Source: Aaosphaeria pasadenensis
Lineage: Eukaryota; Ascomycota; Dothideomycetes; Pleosporales
DNA: 64,000 nucleotides
Direction of reading: 5' to 3'
NCBI GenBank assembly: GCA_022813625.1
Contig: JAKLMB010000036.1
Span: 248,001 to 312,000 of the forward strand
Shown here: in pieces, positions 46,405 to 58,587 of the stretch
Position numbering within the stretch: the stretch's first letter is position 1
Layout of the letters: every line of letters starts with the position of its first letter
The notes under the pieces: generated by a model
Databases searched by the model: none
Told to the model about the DNA's origin: nothing
Seen by the model: the letters and a program-made list of their open reading frames with translations, nothing else
Program-made: the position numbers and the translations under genes

Positions 46405-49400
46405 ATCCCTCTACCAAAGTCTATTCCACCGAAAGTAAATTTTCCAACCGAGTTTGAGCAGGCAGTATGATGGATCTGATACCTCCGGCGGGTGTTTACA
46501 GATGATCCCGGAATCGGAGAGATCGAAAGGCGACGGTTGCCGCTCTTCGGAAACAGAGCATGGCAGAAAGATGACGCAGCCTCATCTAAAACAAAAGAAA
46601 ACCCGAAAGAATTCCTTCCAATGGAACATTCCCGCAAATGTCGCGATATTCACATCTCACAGACGCATGCTACCCACACGTGTTTCTTTCATGCCGAGCG
46701 GCATACAAGCGGCAGCAACACTACGAAGTTACGGAAACTGCGGGGTGCAGGTTTGTGGGGTGCATGCTTGAATGCTTCAAGCAGTACCTTGGGTAGGCTT
46801 CGTCAGCTCAATCAAAGAGAATTTTCTTCTCCAAGTCAAATCGCATGGTTCCCTGGTCAAGGTACTTGGGAGCAAGAAAGTAGGAAAACCCCTCACCCGC
46901 GATTGCTTGCCGAAAGTTGGGGATTGCAATGGGGATGGAGCCAGACAGTAGTTGCCACTTCCTGCATCGTGTGAATTTTTTCCATTCAATTTATCAGCGG
47001 TGATTTATGCGCCCTACATATTTCATCTTGCGTTCTTTTGAAGTGATCGTGATATTGTCGCCGCTTTGCCGAAGCCCAACTTCCGCGCACCCGCAGTATT
47101 AGTGCTAGATTAGTAAAGATCTACTTAGGTTGCAATCCGAATTTTTTGCTATACCTGAGATGTGATATTGGTTGGGTCTGGATACAACCGGTCAAGCGAA
47201 TCTGGGGTAATGCACTACCGAAAGCCAACTGTTGAGATACATTTTGATGGTAGGCTGACATAGGTGGCGCGGTTGGTGGGGCCCGACCTGGAAGGTAATG
47301 AGGCTCCTACCTGGCGATCTGTGGTGTTTCGTAAAGGAGTGGGCGATACGCTGTTTTGTCAGACATCCCGCTGCCCGTTCAGTCGCGATCCTAGCGCCAG
47401 GGGAGCCAAATCAAGCCAAGCTTTCGCCAACGGATGAATGTGGACCAAGTGTTCTAAGATCTGAATGCCCTGAGATCTGATACAGGGGGGTGGTTTTCGA
47501 CTGTGTTGCACTGCTATACCGACAAAAATGTTGAGTGCGCTCATGTTCGGCTCCGAACCAGAGTGCAAATGGACAGGGACTACGCGTCCTCGATGTAAAA
47601 GTTTCGAATATTTACACAAAGGTCAATTTGAAAAGACTGTATCGACATCTATGTGACAGGGTTCTCCTGCTTGCCGAATTTGAGACGGAATTGGGTTATG
47701 TTGACTGTGGTCCGACTCGGTCTGGTCATCTGACACTCTTGCGATGAAGTAGCGGTGCTGGTGCGTATGATGGGGCGTCGAGGTTGCTCTGCACTGTCGG
47801 TTGCTCTCTGCATGCAGCGACGAGCATATACTCCCATGAAAATTGATACGCAGAAGGGAAAACGAAGTCTGGAACCTGGAACAATGCTAAGTCATCCCTA
47901 TCATTTACCCTATTCTCCGAACTCTCGAACGCCTGGAGGTTGCGGTGATCGCACCGGGTACGGACCTTCGCGTCTTCGTGTTCATGCCAGAATTGATATT
48001 CCATGGTGGGACTTTCGGCCGCTAGCCCAGTACTTTGGAAATCTCCTGCAATGCAAAGGTGTTCTGAATCGAGTGAGCATGACAACCAGGAACAGCTGGA
48101 TACTGATCAGGGGTGTCGAACAAGGACATTGCCCAGAATTTGCGCTCAGGGCACGCTCACTGCCAAGGCGAAGGTGGAGGATCACGATGAAGCTACTTGG
48201 GAGAATAACTAGAGGCCCGGTTCGCTCTACACAGTACATGGTTGAGGCCCAAGGTGGCGCGATCAGTCGCCGTACTGAAAGTCTACTATTCCAGTAAGTC
48301 CATGCCTTTTGATGCCTCAAGCTCCCATAATGCTCGCCACCTGCATGTACAATCTCCGCAGCTCGTATTTGACGATTCGATGAAAGTGACAGTTCAAGGA
48401 GCCTCACGTCGTACGATAGAAGAAATGAAAACGAAGTCGGGGTCTGAGAGTGTGGGGGTGGCAGCACGCCGAAGCCCTGAAGAAGAAGATAGCGTGCGGA
48501 AAACACCAAACTGGATCAGGGACATTTCAAAATCCCCTGCCTACCGCGGAAGTCGATGTAGCCGCTGCTTGACAACAGAGCTTGAGTCTCTAGTGTTCCT
48601 TATAGCCTCTAAGTACTCCACTGACAGATTAGTATATTACAAAACTGTTTAAAGTGGCTAGATGTGTCTCTGATGGAAGATTCAGATGTTGTGACCCAGA
48701 AGACAACCCGCATACGGCTTTCGAAAGGGGTGCCCTATGCGATGACCTTGAGCTGGCATCTAACAAGAGGAGTTCTTGCAGATTTTGGAGCTGAAAATAG
48801 ATTCCCAAGAGCAGCTTCGTGCCGTTACCCGTATAGACAATAGGGCTTGCATGTTCTCGAACTCCTATACTGACTTTGAGCTTCCCCTTGGCTAAGCTTA
48901 GTATCCAGTGCGAAGTGCAGGAGAGAACACAGTGAAATCTGCAACAGTGATGCTGTGCCACCGAACGAATGCCAGAAAGGATGACGGAGCATGTGGGGTT
49001 CCTTCACGGCGGATTCCAACTACGAAATCGACAGTACCAGGGCGTCCCAGGAACGGGTAAGTGCGTGCGTTTTGATTGAATCGCTAGTCCTGTTTACATA
49101 GATGATCAGCCTCGTTCCTTGGATGCATATGTATGTACGGGACAATTACTCCCGGCCAGCTAGGCGAATCTCGATGTAAATGTTACGGAACTGCCCTCAG
49201 ATCCTCCATTGTGGAGCCGCAAATCTCAAGTGCCACATCAATCCAAGCAGGAACAGTATTGATCTCAACCAATGTATCATCGCGGGGTCAGGGAAGAATC
49301 AACATAACCTATGCTAGAGTAGAATATGGAGAACAAGGCCCGCGGAAGACCATTGCAGCCGGATATCTGCATGAAGATGAACAGGTAGGGTTGAAATAGA

Positions 49401-51612
49401 GTGATCACGCGAATTTAGCGCGACCAACTAGGATTAGTGCAGGGATTGTTTGCCCTGTATGGTAAAAGCGGCGATTATGCCAGTCGAATCCATTCAGGGT
49501 TGAAGGGAACGACAGTGTTTGTTCGCAGAGAGGGACCTAGTGTGATTGCCGATCTTTTCCTCGTTTCAGCCCACCACTTATGTTCCTGAAGATGGCAACA
49601 TTTTGATTCTTCCGGCGGGGTGACGGACCGCATATTTGGTCAGACAACACCTCGATACACAACAACAATAATGCTACAATGGTTGATCAGCCTTCATTAT
49701 ACGTCGCGAATCAAGAAAATGACTTGTTTAGTGTCTTTCCTTCTCAATGATCAGCATTTTGTTAAGTTTGATTGACAGGAACATGACGTTTACCTGCGTT
49801 GTTGAAGATGCACACCGTCTTTCCAGAAGTTGCATCTCGGCCGGGAATCATGACTGTGTCCCACAGATCAGGAACCTGTCCGGGATCCCTGAAAGGAAAT
49901 TCTCGTCAATCAATAAAACCCGCATCGTGATTGCGTAGGTGATACCCACAGTCTCGGAATCTGATGGCGGTAGCAGGATGACCCTCTAATGGGTAATGGT
50001 TTAGCAGCACTCTTCGTATCAACAATTGGATTGAATGAATCAGTAACGATCAAAGTCCATCATGGCTGAGCGTCTTGTGAAATGTACTTTTCCGTCCTAA
50101 TACTGGCGCATTCTGTGATGAAAGATAACGCGACATTGCAGCAGAGGGACAGAGCTGGATCGTTGCTGTTAGAGTATCTCATGATCACATGACTGAGAGT
50201 CCTTCGTCAGTAAGCTTACTTTACCATATATGCTGGTGTAAGCATGAGATCTATTATGAAGTCAATGAACCCTGAGATTTTAGGTCTCTAAGATAATGGC
50301 GGTTGAGACAAAGCACCTGGATTGTGGACTGCGATGCACCATCAGCCTTGACACTTACAACTGCCGATAGCTGGTACCCCAATCTTGAGACATCAAATCA
50401 GAGTCGAAAATACACCACGGTCGACCACCAGTATGGGTGCCTATATATCGGGGACCCACTGCCTTCGGGCTGTGCTCGAAGCCACACCTGTCGCCCAATG
50501 CCGAGATTGATGTGGTTTTTCTTCTCTATGTAGCGAAACCTCCCTTGAGCCGTGATCGTAGTAGTGAGCAAGAGTTACGAAAGTACACAGGTGTGGAACG
50601 TCCTTGGTAGAAGTTGGGCTAGAGAAGATCTCATTTTAGTCCGAAGAAGCGCCATCGTCACCTTTCTCGTCTGGAATTGCGACTTTGTTGACTGTTCTGT
50701 CGTCTACTATTCCACGTGGTAGAAGCATGTCCGATAGTACGGCCAACACCGAATGCACTCAATGACTGAATGGCTTGCGTATGGCTCATTTCCGGCAGAG
50801 CGCGTTCACCCGGTTCAGTCTACGGGTTAACGATTGCCGTGAACTGCATGCGCGGTAGCATGATGCCCTGTTGTAGATTTGCCAGTACCTGGTCGAGTCT
50901 CCGGGAATGGGAATCGTCTTGCTCTGAGGCGAGTTCGCACGCATCTGCAGGAGAAAACAGTAGAGAAGTACAATCACCGATACACCCTTGGCTTTCAATA
51001 GTCCGTGGCAGCATAGATCGCCTGCTTGAATTGGACATTTCCAGAGAGAGATAGCTAGAGTGTGCATGCGCCTGTGTGTCTGATGTGAGTTCTGACAGGC
51101 CTGGAAGGGTCGAGATCTGTGGAGGCAATTGGCTAGAGTGTGCTGCAGAAGAATCCCTAGCTGAGAATTTCCGAACGGCAACAATCGCGGCGGCGAGATA
51201 GTATGGCGACTGGAGCAAATCGGTCAGCTTGCATTCTCGTAAAATCAAACGGAAGCCTTTCGAGGCAGCGACATTGCGCCTCGTAGGAGCACTTAGGAAA
51301 CATGATGGCATACATATTGGGGCAGGGATTATAACCGATGTTGGAGAGTATATTTGAAAGTGCTAGACCAGAGCACCAACGTTTGACCAAAATAAATCGG
51401 GATGAAGCCGCCGGAGCATGCCAAGGGCGGCCTAGAATAAACGATATTGGGCGACAGCTGGTAAAACTTTTGCACCACATTTGTTCTGCCTAATTGGGTC
51501 AGAGTAAGCTGTCAAAAGCTTCAACATATATAAGATATTTTCCTCATTCTTTCCTGACGCGGCACTCAGCTCGTCACGCTCTTTCCTGTCAAAATCATTA
51601 GCTTTATCCGTC
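46405..51612. other. 5.2-kb gene-free region at the expected sph3 position
   Basis: Between ega3 and uge3 I find no coherent gene. The longest open frames (about 180 codons, 47755-48297 plus and 47982-48509 minus; 163 codons, 50820-51311 minus) overlap one another or stand alone, with no signal peptide or family motif. In A. fumigatus, as I recall the order, the GH135 gene sph3 lies here. No spherulin-4-like signature (an NP.SGPG-type motif, or a series of TIM-barrel strands) is seen in the six translations. It is either a true absence or a remnant too decayed to read by eye. Confidence 0.6.
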
Positions 51613-53180
51613 ATGGAGGGAATTACCAACTCAGGCACTGCCTCGCCCTCGTTGTCAATGTTTTCACTGGCAGATTCGAATTCCGCCGAAACAGTCAGCA
51701 CACCAGACACTCAGCGGTCACTCCTGTTCGATGATGATGTAGTAGCAGACCCCCTTGATATCGCCGGCGGCGCTCCTTTCATCATGGTCATCGGCGGTTT
51801 GGGTTACATTGGCTCCCACACCGTTCTCGAGCTGCTCAAGGAGAACTACAATGTTCTTGTTATTGATGATCTGAGCAATTCTTACGAAAGCGTGCTGCAA
51901 CGTATTAAAGCATTGGCTTTGGAACACTTCACAACCATCGGGAAAAGCATGCCTTCGTTGCATTTCCGGCAACTTGACTACCGGAGTCCTTGCATGCGGT
52001 CGGTACTTGCCAGCTATTCGACATACTCGGTTGGCAATAAGATGCACAAACTCTCCGAGGAAAGTACTGGCGCACTTTCTGCACGCTTCCCATTTTCAGC
52101 TCTTCAGCGGACCGACTCAGGTATAGACCTGGAACCGGAGGATGCACCCAACGCCGTTGTCCAACGCACATCTCGGATCTCAGGTGTGATACACTTCGCT
52201 GCATACAAGTCTGTGGAAGAGAGCATTCGTATGCCATTGAAGTACTACAGCAATAATGTGTGCGGTATGGTCGACTTCTTGGGCCTCCTGGAGGAGTTCG
52301 GGATTAAGAACTTCGTCTTCTCCTCCTCCGCAACCGTTTACGGCGAAGGTGCCAACTGCGGGCTTCCTCTTCGTGAAGAACTTTGCGTGCATCACCCGGA
52401 AACGTTCCACGACGACGATGGATCAGAAAGGTACGCGTCTCCCGGGGTCATGGGCCTGACTTCCCCGTATGGTCGATCAAAGTTTATGTGTGAATCCATT
52501 CTGGCGGACATTGCGCGTTCAGACCCCTCTTGGTCAATAACAGCGCTGAGATACTTCAATCCGGTAAGTCCGTTCCTTGTCTCGGGCTATGCATGAACTA
52601 AACGGGGAAACTAGGTTGGCTGCCATGAATCTGGAATTCTTGGCGAAGATCCTCGACAAAAGCCCAGCAATCTCATTCCAGTAGTCGCCACAGTTCTTAC
52701 AGGCACTAAGCCAGTCCTGGATATCTTTGGTACTGATTGGAGTACCCCCGATGGCACAGCTGTTCGAGACTTCATCCACGTTGTAGATCTAGCCCAAGGG
52801 CACATTGCTGCTTTGGCAGCATCGGCATCCGGTCGAATCCAAGCTCCATTCAGGGCTTACAACCTGGGTATGTGGAATATTCCTAGACTCCCAACACATC
52901 TACTCTCCGACACGAAAACTGACATTATCAAGGTACCGGACGAGGCCATACAGTTCGGGAGGTCGTACAGAGTTTAGAAACTGCTTCGGAAAGGAAGATC
53001 CCAGTTCGGGAAACTGATCGCAGGGCCGGTGATGTAGGTTTCTGTGTAGCTGAGGTCCGGAGAGCAGAGACAGAGCTGCAGTGGAGAGCACGGAAAACAC
53101 TCGCCGATTGCTCGGTGGATGTGTGGAACTTCACCAAGGCTAGATGCAATCCACAGACTTCTGATGAGATGATCTGCTAG
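51613..53180 (+). CDS. uge3: UDP-glucose 4-epimerase, GAG precursor enzyme Uge3
   Basis: Three exons, 51613-52563, 52615-52867 and 52933-53180, with introns of 51 and 65 nt; 483 aa. The NAD-binding motif GGLGYIGSHTVLELLKENYN begins at residue 61. The SSSATVYGEG segment and catalytic Tyr286-x3-Lys290 (SPYGRSK) are those of extended short-chain epimerases. The C-terminal part (YNLGTGRGHTVREVVQSLET, then TDRRAGDV) is the GalE/Gal10 pattern. Two features are odd: a 55-residue acidic Ser/Thr-rich leader, and an insertion of roughly 55 residues at about 137-190, before VIHFAAYKSV. Known role of Uge3: a dual UDP-Glc/UDP-GlcNAc 4-epimerase supplying UDP-Gal and UDP-GalNAc. Choosing Uge3 over a housekeeping Uge rests on the neighbours. 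Confidence 0.88.
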
Positions 53181-54946
53181 TGCCAGCCAATACGGTGGAG
53201 AATTGGCGTGGGCAGTCTGGTTAGACTCGCTGTTTCAACTCGGTTCCGCAATGGTTACACGGGCGTTGGCGTCGTCGTATGTGTGTTGATATACCATTTT
53301 ACCTATTGCATATCTTGATCTGGCTTCCATGGAAGCCTTGTGGTTAGCGTAGTACCATGTAGCATCCACAGTTTAATAAACCTTTCTGACATTGTTGTCT
53401 TCGTCCATGGATATTCATGTGTTCTCATTCGTAGCGGGTGTGATCAGACAACGCGCCCTGTTGATAGTTGAACAATTTCCCAGAAGCTATATATGCCTTC
53501 TTGTGGCCCTTTGAGTTCCTGCTCATTTCCTTCCTTTATTGCCCAGGCTCTTTCTCTTGAGATGGAAGCTCACGAGGTCAGAGGGTCCAGGTTTGTATCC
53601 AATCAGCTCCTCGACTTCGATGAAGTCCAACTGATTGCAGCGAATCTATCTTGCTTGATTCCCTTTATCCGTGCTCTTCGGTTCTTGGCGAAGTCAAGTT
53701 TGTGCCAAAAGTACACTTGAAAGACAGCAATGACCAAAAATGCCGCAGAAAAGCAATGTGTCTCCCAACAGTCGAATGAAACTGAGATTCTGACAAGCAT
53801 TGGCAGTTTTCCAGCCCGTCTTTCCTCCGAATGAGTGTAAATGCAATGACGTAAAGTGTCTACGGCGTGATGGCGATGTGCTGCGGAGTGGTTTGCCTAA
53901 GAAACGCGAATGATTGTACTTGGATTTGTTGTAAAATGGATGGAATGTGAGGAATTGCCTTCTTTTTGAGGTTTTTGAGGTAGACCAAGGGGAGTGGCAA
54001 TGTCAGTGGGCACTATCGGACCCCCGCTACAAGAATTTGGGAGTGTGGTTGCCCACGTATTGTATTCGTCAGCTTCTAGGAGTAGCAGATAAGGACAAGA
54101 GATGGAGTCGGGATATATGTTCCAGATAGCACACCTACTAGAGTCTATTAGATATGCCCCCACGTACTGTAGATATGCTTCTTGGTGGGAATATATCGAG
54201 CCAATGTGCGATGTTTCCAGCAAAATGGTGCTTGGACCTTAATATTTGGACTTTGGTATCCAATATTGTATATATGTGGACCTATATTCTAGAATGATCG
54301 GAACCGATTATACTAATCGCTTCGAATACAACTTTTGAAGGTATCAGTCTGACAGAGGGAAAGACCTTTCCATATGTATGTATGACGTGCAAGAAAGACG
54401 GCTGCAGTACGGAGTACCATGCAAAACACATGAGTTGCACAGATTCGTTTTGATCTTATGGCCTCGCAGTAGTACTAAAACCCGATGATTTGATATAGCG
54501 ACCGATTTGCAGACTGGATGGCCACTATCAATTGCGAATTAATCAGTTCATCCTCAGTATGTCTGGGAAGCATACGTGTAGGACGTTATCGTGGGTCCAC
54601 AGCAAATCTATCACCACTCGGCTATTAACATCGACCAGTTTCTTAGGTTTCCACTCCGTAGCTCGTACTTCGAACATGCAAAGTGGTTGAATGAGTCGCA
54701 CGAGGGGTCAACAAATGTGCGAGTGTTGAAAGCAGGACGATGCAAGGGCAGACATGTTGATGTTTTGAGTTACGATGCTAGTCCAGAGTCGGATTAGCGT
54801 CTCCCGTCCGCCCTTTCACGCTGGCTGGCAAGTCCGCCCGTTGACCGGCATCCCGCAACTTCTCCCAAGAATCACGAGATTCGCAAGCAAAAGAACCATC
54901 AGAGACTTTGAATCGCATCTGCGCATATTTCATTGCTGCTGTATTC
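53181..54946. other. Spacer between uge3 and Zn2Cys6 gene
   Basis: A 1.8-kb stretch with the uge3 3' end and the promoter of the following regulator gene. Open frames of at most 108 codons, none with family features. Confidence 0.55.
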
Positions 54947-57030
54947 ATGGCGTCGTATGCGGCTACAGCACCGCAGGCTCACGTCTCGGCTGCCGTGGAC
55001 GCCGGCTTCTGGGGTCAAGACCTGTCAGATTCCAGCAATCTTGCCCTGCACCTCTCGCCCGGCAGCAGCTCTACGACTCTGGAGAGTGTACATAGTAACT
55101 CTACGCCCCCAGCGCAGACTCCCAAGTCGGATAGCAACGCGCAAAACGGGCGCGCAGCGCAACCAGCGCGAACTTCTGTTGCTGTTGCTTGCGTCCCGTG
55201 TCGAAGCCGCCATCTCAAATGCGACGGTGGTGTGCGCTGTTCTCGATGTCGATCAGAGGGGGCAGAGTGTACCTACATCAAGTCCCGCCGGGGCTGGAAA
55301 GGAAAGAGAAAGAACAAAACTGGCGAGAATTCCACAGCAGCGCCAATCCCAGGTCCGTTTTGTTTTGATCCGTCGTCTCCGTTTTGTTTTGCTTCAGGCG
55401 GGATCTCACAGTCTAACCACGTCGATAGGGCAACTAAACACCAATCTGTCACCAACCAGCATTGGACCAGTCAGTGCTGTTCAACTGTCATCGCCAGAAT
55501 ATCCATATGTCGACCGCGTGCGCGTAGACTCTTTGGACAGTTCCCCCAGCACTGTTGGTGTCGTCACGTTATCGCCGCCAAGTACTCAGTACAATTTGGA
55601 TGGAACCCAACGGCTTGACCAGTCAAAGAACTTGCCTCAAGATGCTATCTCTTCCTTCTATTATTATTTCTTCAACGCACATCCTTTCTGTTTGCCTCGC
55701 CATAGGCTGCTGCAAGTTTTTAAGGAGCGACGGGCGCCACTGCTCGAATTTGCTGTTCACTATGTTGGTTCATCTTTCGTGCCAGCACTCCCTACACAGA
55801 GCTACCGCGAGGCTCTAGATAGGATGATCATGGGCCACAATTACCCCAAGGATGGATACTCTGTGCAAGCATTGCTGCTGTTTGCCATTTGTTTGCACGC
55901 CAACAACGATGTGCCACGATCTGCACAAGTGTTCAGCATAGCCCATGCTCTAACATTAGAGCTTGGTATGCAACGGGCAGATTTCTCCATCATTCATGGT
56001 TGCCAAGATCCGGTGCTCGAAGAAAGCTGGAGGAGAACTTGGTGGTCCATGTTCACTGCCAACGGGATGCTGACTGCCGTGAACCCTGGTGTTCAATTCC
56101 GACTCAAAGATATCGCGACAGATGTGCCATTGCCGTGCACTACACACCAATACGTAACGGGCCAGATTCCGTATCCCCAGACGCTTCAAGATTATGACGA
56201 TAGTGGATTTGCCGCTGAGCAGTTGGTATTTTCCTCGTTCACCTATCTTATCGATGCTATACGGATTCTGGGCAAGGTTTTTGAAGTCGCGCGTTTGGAT
56301 GGCAGCTTCCAATATCATGCCGTCGACGTTGTGGATACGTACCTCTCCAACTGGCGTCTCAATCTCCCAGTATCTATGACCGAGATCGTAAATACCCATG
56401 GAGAGGTGGATGAGGTTCTATTCCAAGCCCACATGGTGAATAACGGCAGCACCATCATGCTCCACCGTCCGCGTTCCAATCTTGGCTTCAACCCAGTTGC
56501 CCCCGTAAACTTATGCGTCCAGCCGGGCCAGATCTTACTGCCCACTCAGACCCGCGAGATTCACACAGCAAAGTGCCTCACCGCAGCCGAGAACATATCC
56601 TCCCTAATCAAACTTCCAGCGTCATTGATCCATCACACACCTTTCTTCACGTGTGTGGTCGTTATGGCATCAGTGGTTCACCTCTCCTACTGGTCTTTCT
56701 TAGTTCCGGATGGTCAAGATGACATTATCAAGCAAAGCATCCGACTCGACGTGGGCACACTGCAACAGTACAGTAACACATGGCCGATAGCGCACATAGT
56801 CCTTGGCCAAGTTCGGGGTGTGGCGCACACACTATGGAACAGCAAGAAGGCCATGAGCATTCATCTCTGGAATAATATCGCCCAAGACGAGATCATAAGG
56901 AGTGCAATTGAGGAGGGAAGCATGGTCCCAGTCGAAACCTATAGTCAATTGATTGCACCGTAAGTGACCATGCCTTTCGCCATGGATCGCCCCACTAATA
57001 CTATGAATTCCCAGAATGTTAAAATCGTAA
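54947..57030 (+). CDS. Zn2Cys6 transcription factor with fungal-specific domain, right flank
   Basis: Three exons: 54947-55352, 55429-56959 and 57015-57030, with introns of 76 and 55 nt; 650 aa. The zinc cluster is CVPCRSRHLKC, then CSRC, then a sixth Cys before TYIKSRRG (about residues 83-112), followed by a basic linker. From about 240 on, the protein has the helical fungal transcription-factor domain, with DAISSFYYYFFNAHPFCLPR, VQALLLFAICLHANNDVPRS, and EESWRRTWWSMFTANGMLTA. The first intron has an unusual GTCCGT donor, but the frame and a CTAAC branch site support it. The 16-nt last exon adds only five residues, ending MLKS. If that splice is not used, the stop is at 56961-56963 (647 aa). 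It follows uge3 in the same direction. Confidence 0.85.
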
Positions 57031-58587
57031 TTGACAACGATGTCCATGATATTTGAGCAAATTTCAGGCCAGTGCCAAACACAAAACACAACACCCAGAT
57101 CGGGGGGGTTGCTCCATTAACGACCAAAAAAAGACGACCCAGGACGACCAGAAACGTCTGCAGACGTTTAGAGCCACTCACGAATCTCTTATTCATGTTT
57201 CTTCTTCCCTTCGCTTTATGCTGTACATCATTCCAGTCCCCTCTAATCGCCTCTTTGGGTTACCAACCGTCCTACATTCGGATCTTCTTTCCCTGTCGAT
57301 TCTATCTACCACGCAAACCTCCTGGAGTAGGGCCTCTTATTCTCTCCGCCTTGGCACCAAAAGCAGCTATCACGACCTTTTTGCTTCACAGTAACGGTAC
57401 ACAAGCTTGGCCGCGCTTGAACCTTTCTTCATCAGCCTTCTGCAACGTCACTTGCGTCTTCCGATCAGACATTCATCTAATTTACCGAAATGTCGACCTC
57501 CCACGATCTCTCCGGCGTACAACACGACAAACTCCCAGCCACCGTCATCCATTTATTGGACTGCCTTATCTTTCTATTCATCTATCTTTCTATCTATACC
57601 AACTTGGACCTTTCGCTCGATAAGCTTTTCACAATATCCCACAATCGTCCGTTTCTATCGTGAACCTAATTCTTCCCCATTCCATTCGCTGTCTGTCAAC
57701 GGTGCCTCGAATCATGTATCTTCCTTTCTATCTCTCGGCGATCCAGACATATATTTACCATCTACGCTTTTACATAATTAATCACTCGAAGTAGTAAACA
57801 CCCATATAGATATATATTCACAAAAAAAATGACGAAACTTATTATACTTATAACCATCTTTTCAAAACACAGATTGCACATGGTGAATACCTACCTAGGT
57901 ACCTATGATCTGACCTGACTTCGACATGCCGTAATAGACAGCCATGGTGGGGCACGCAGGTATGGAGAGGAGGAGAAAAGTGACGTCAAAACGGGTGATT
58001 GGTCCGGAAAGGGCTTCGCGTGGTACCAGAGTAGCGAAGGGGACAGCGAAGAGGGCGATGGGGGGTAAAAAGTTTTTTTCTGGCAGCTTGATTCGTCGGT
58101 GTCGCTCGGGACGTGCCGTCGTCCTTGCTGGCCGTCTGGCTTGTTAGTAGACAGCCACTGGTAGCTAATTCCTACGGCGACTTTTTCGGTGGGTGGATGT
58201 ATAAATGGTAGGTATGTATGTACGGCCATCGCCGCGGGTTACCACAAAATGCACAAGGGAACGTAAATCTGCAGAAAGGAACTGGTCACACGAGACTGGA
58301 GAGCAGTCTCGAGATGAGCCGTCTAAGCTATTTCGGTTTGGAGACGCCGGCTAGCCCAGCGGTCTCCCTCTTTATAAGAAGCACCGTTTAACATCCCAAC
58401 CATGCGGCTTCTCCTCCACTTTGGAATCCCCAACCATATTTGTTGCTAGTAATGTCCAAGACTCCCTTTCGCATGAAGAGCCCATCTCATCTGCATATTC
58501 CGCCCAGGTATCCCAAATTTCCTCCTCATGTCATGTCCGTGAAAAGCTCTCATATTAGCAGAGAGTCATTGTCTCGTGTCGTTTTAT
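57031..58587. other. Convergent spacer, regulator / Ran gene
   Basis: A 1.6-kb spacer containing both 3' ends, strongly pyrimidine-rich on the plus strand from about 57200 to 57770. No gene is recognised; the 183-codon frame at 57072-57623 is low-complexity. Confidence 0.55.

Noticed and set aside
47726..48652. Several overlapping open frames of 110-180 codons on both strands between ega3 and uge3
   Set aside because: They overlap each other in conflicting frames. None shows the spherulin-4/GH135 pattern I looked for, and composition gives no reason to prefer one.
50820..51311. 163-codon open frame on the minus strand upstream of uge3
   Set aside because: No signal peptide, domain or splice partner; it overlaps the probable uge3 promoter and other open frames.
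29141..57030. Reading the block as a secondary-metabolite cluster
   Set aside because: No polyketide synthase, peptide synthetase, terpene cyclase or P450 is present; all catalytic genes fit polysaccharide synthesis.
57072..57623. 183-codon open frame after the right-hand regulator
   Set aside because: Low-complexity, pyrimidine-rich sequence in a 3' flank; no family features.
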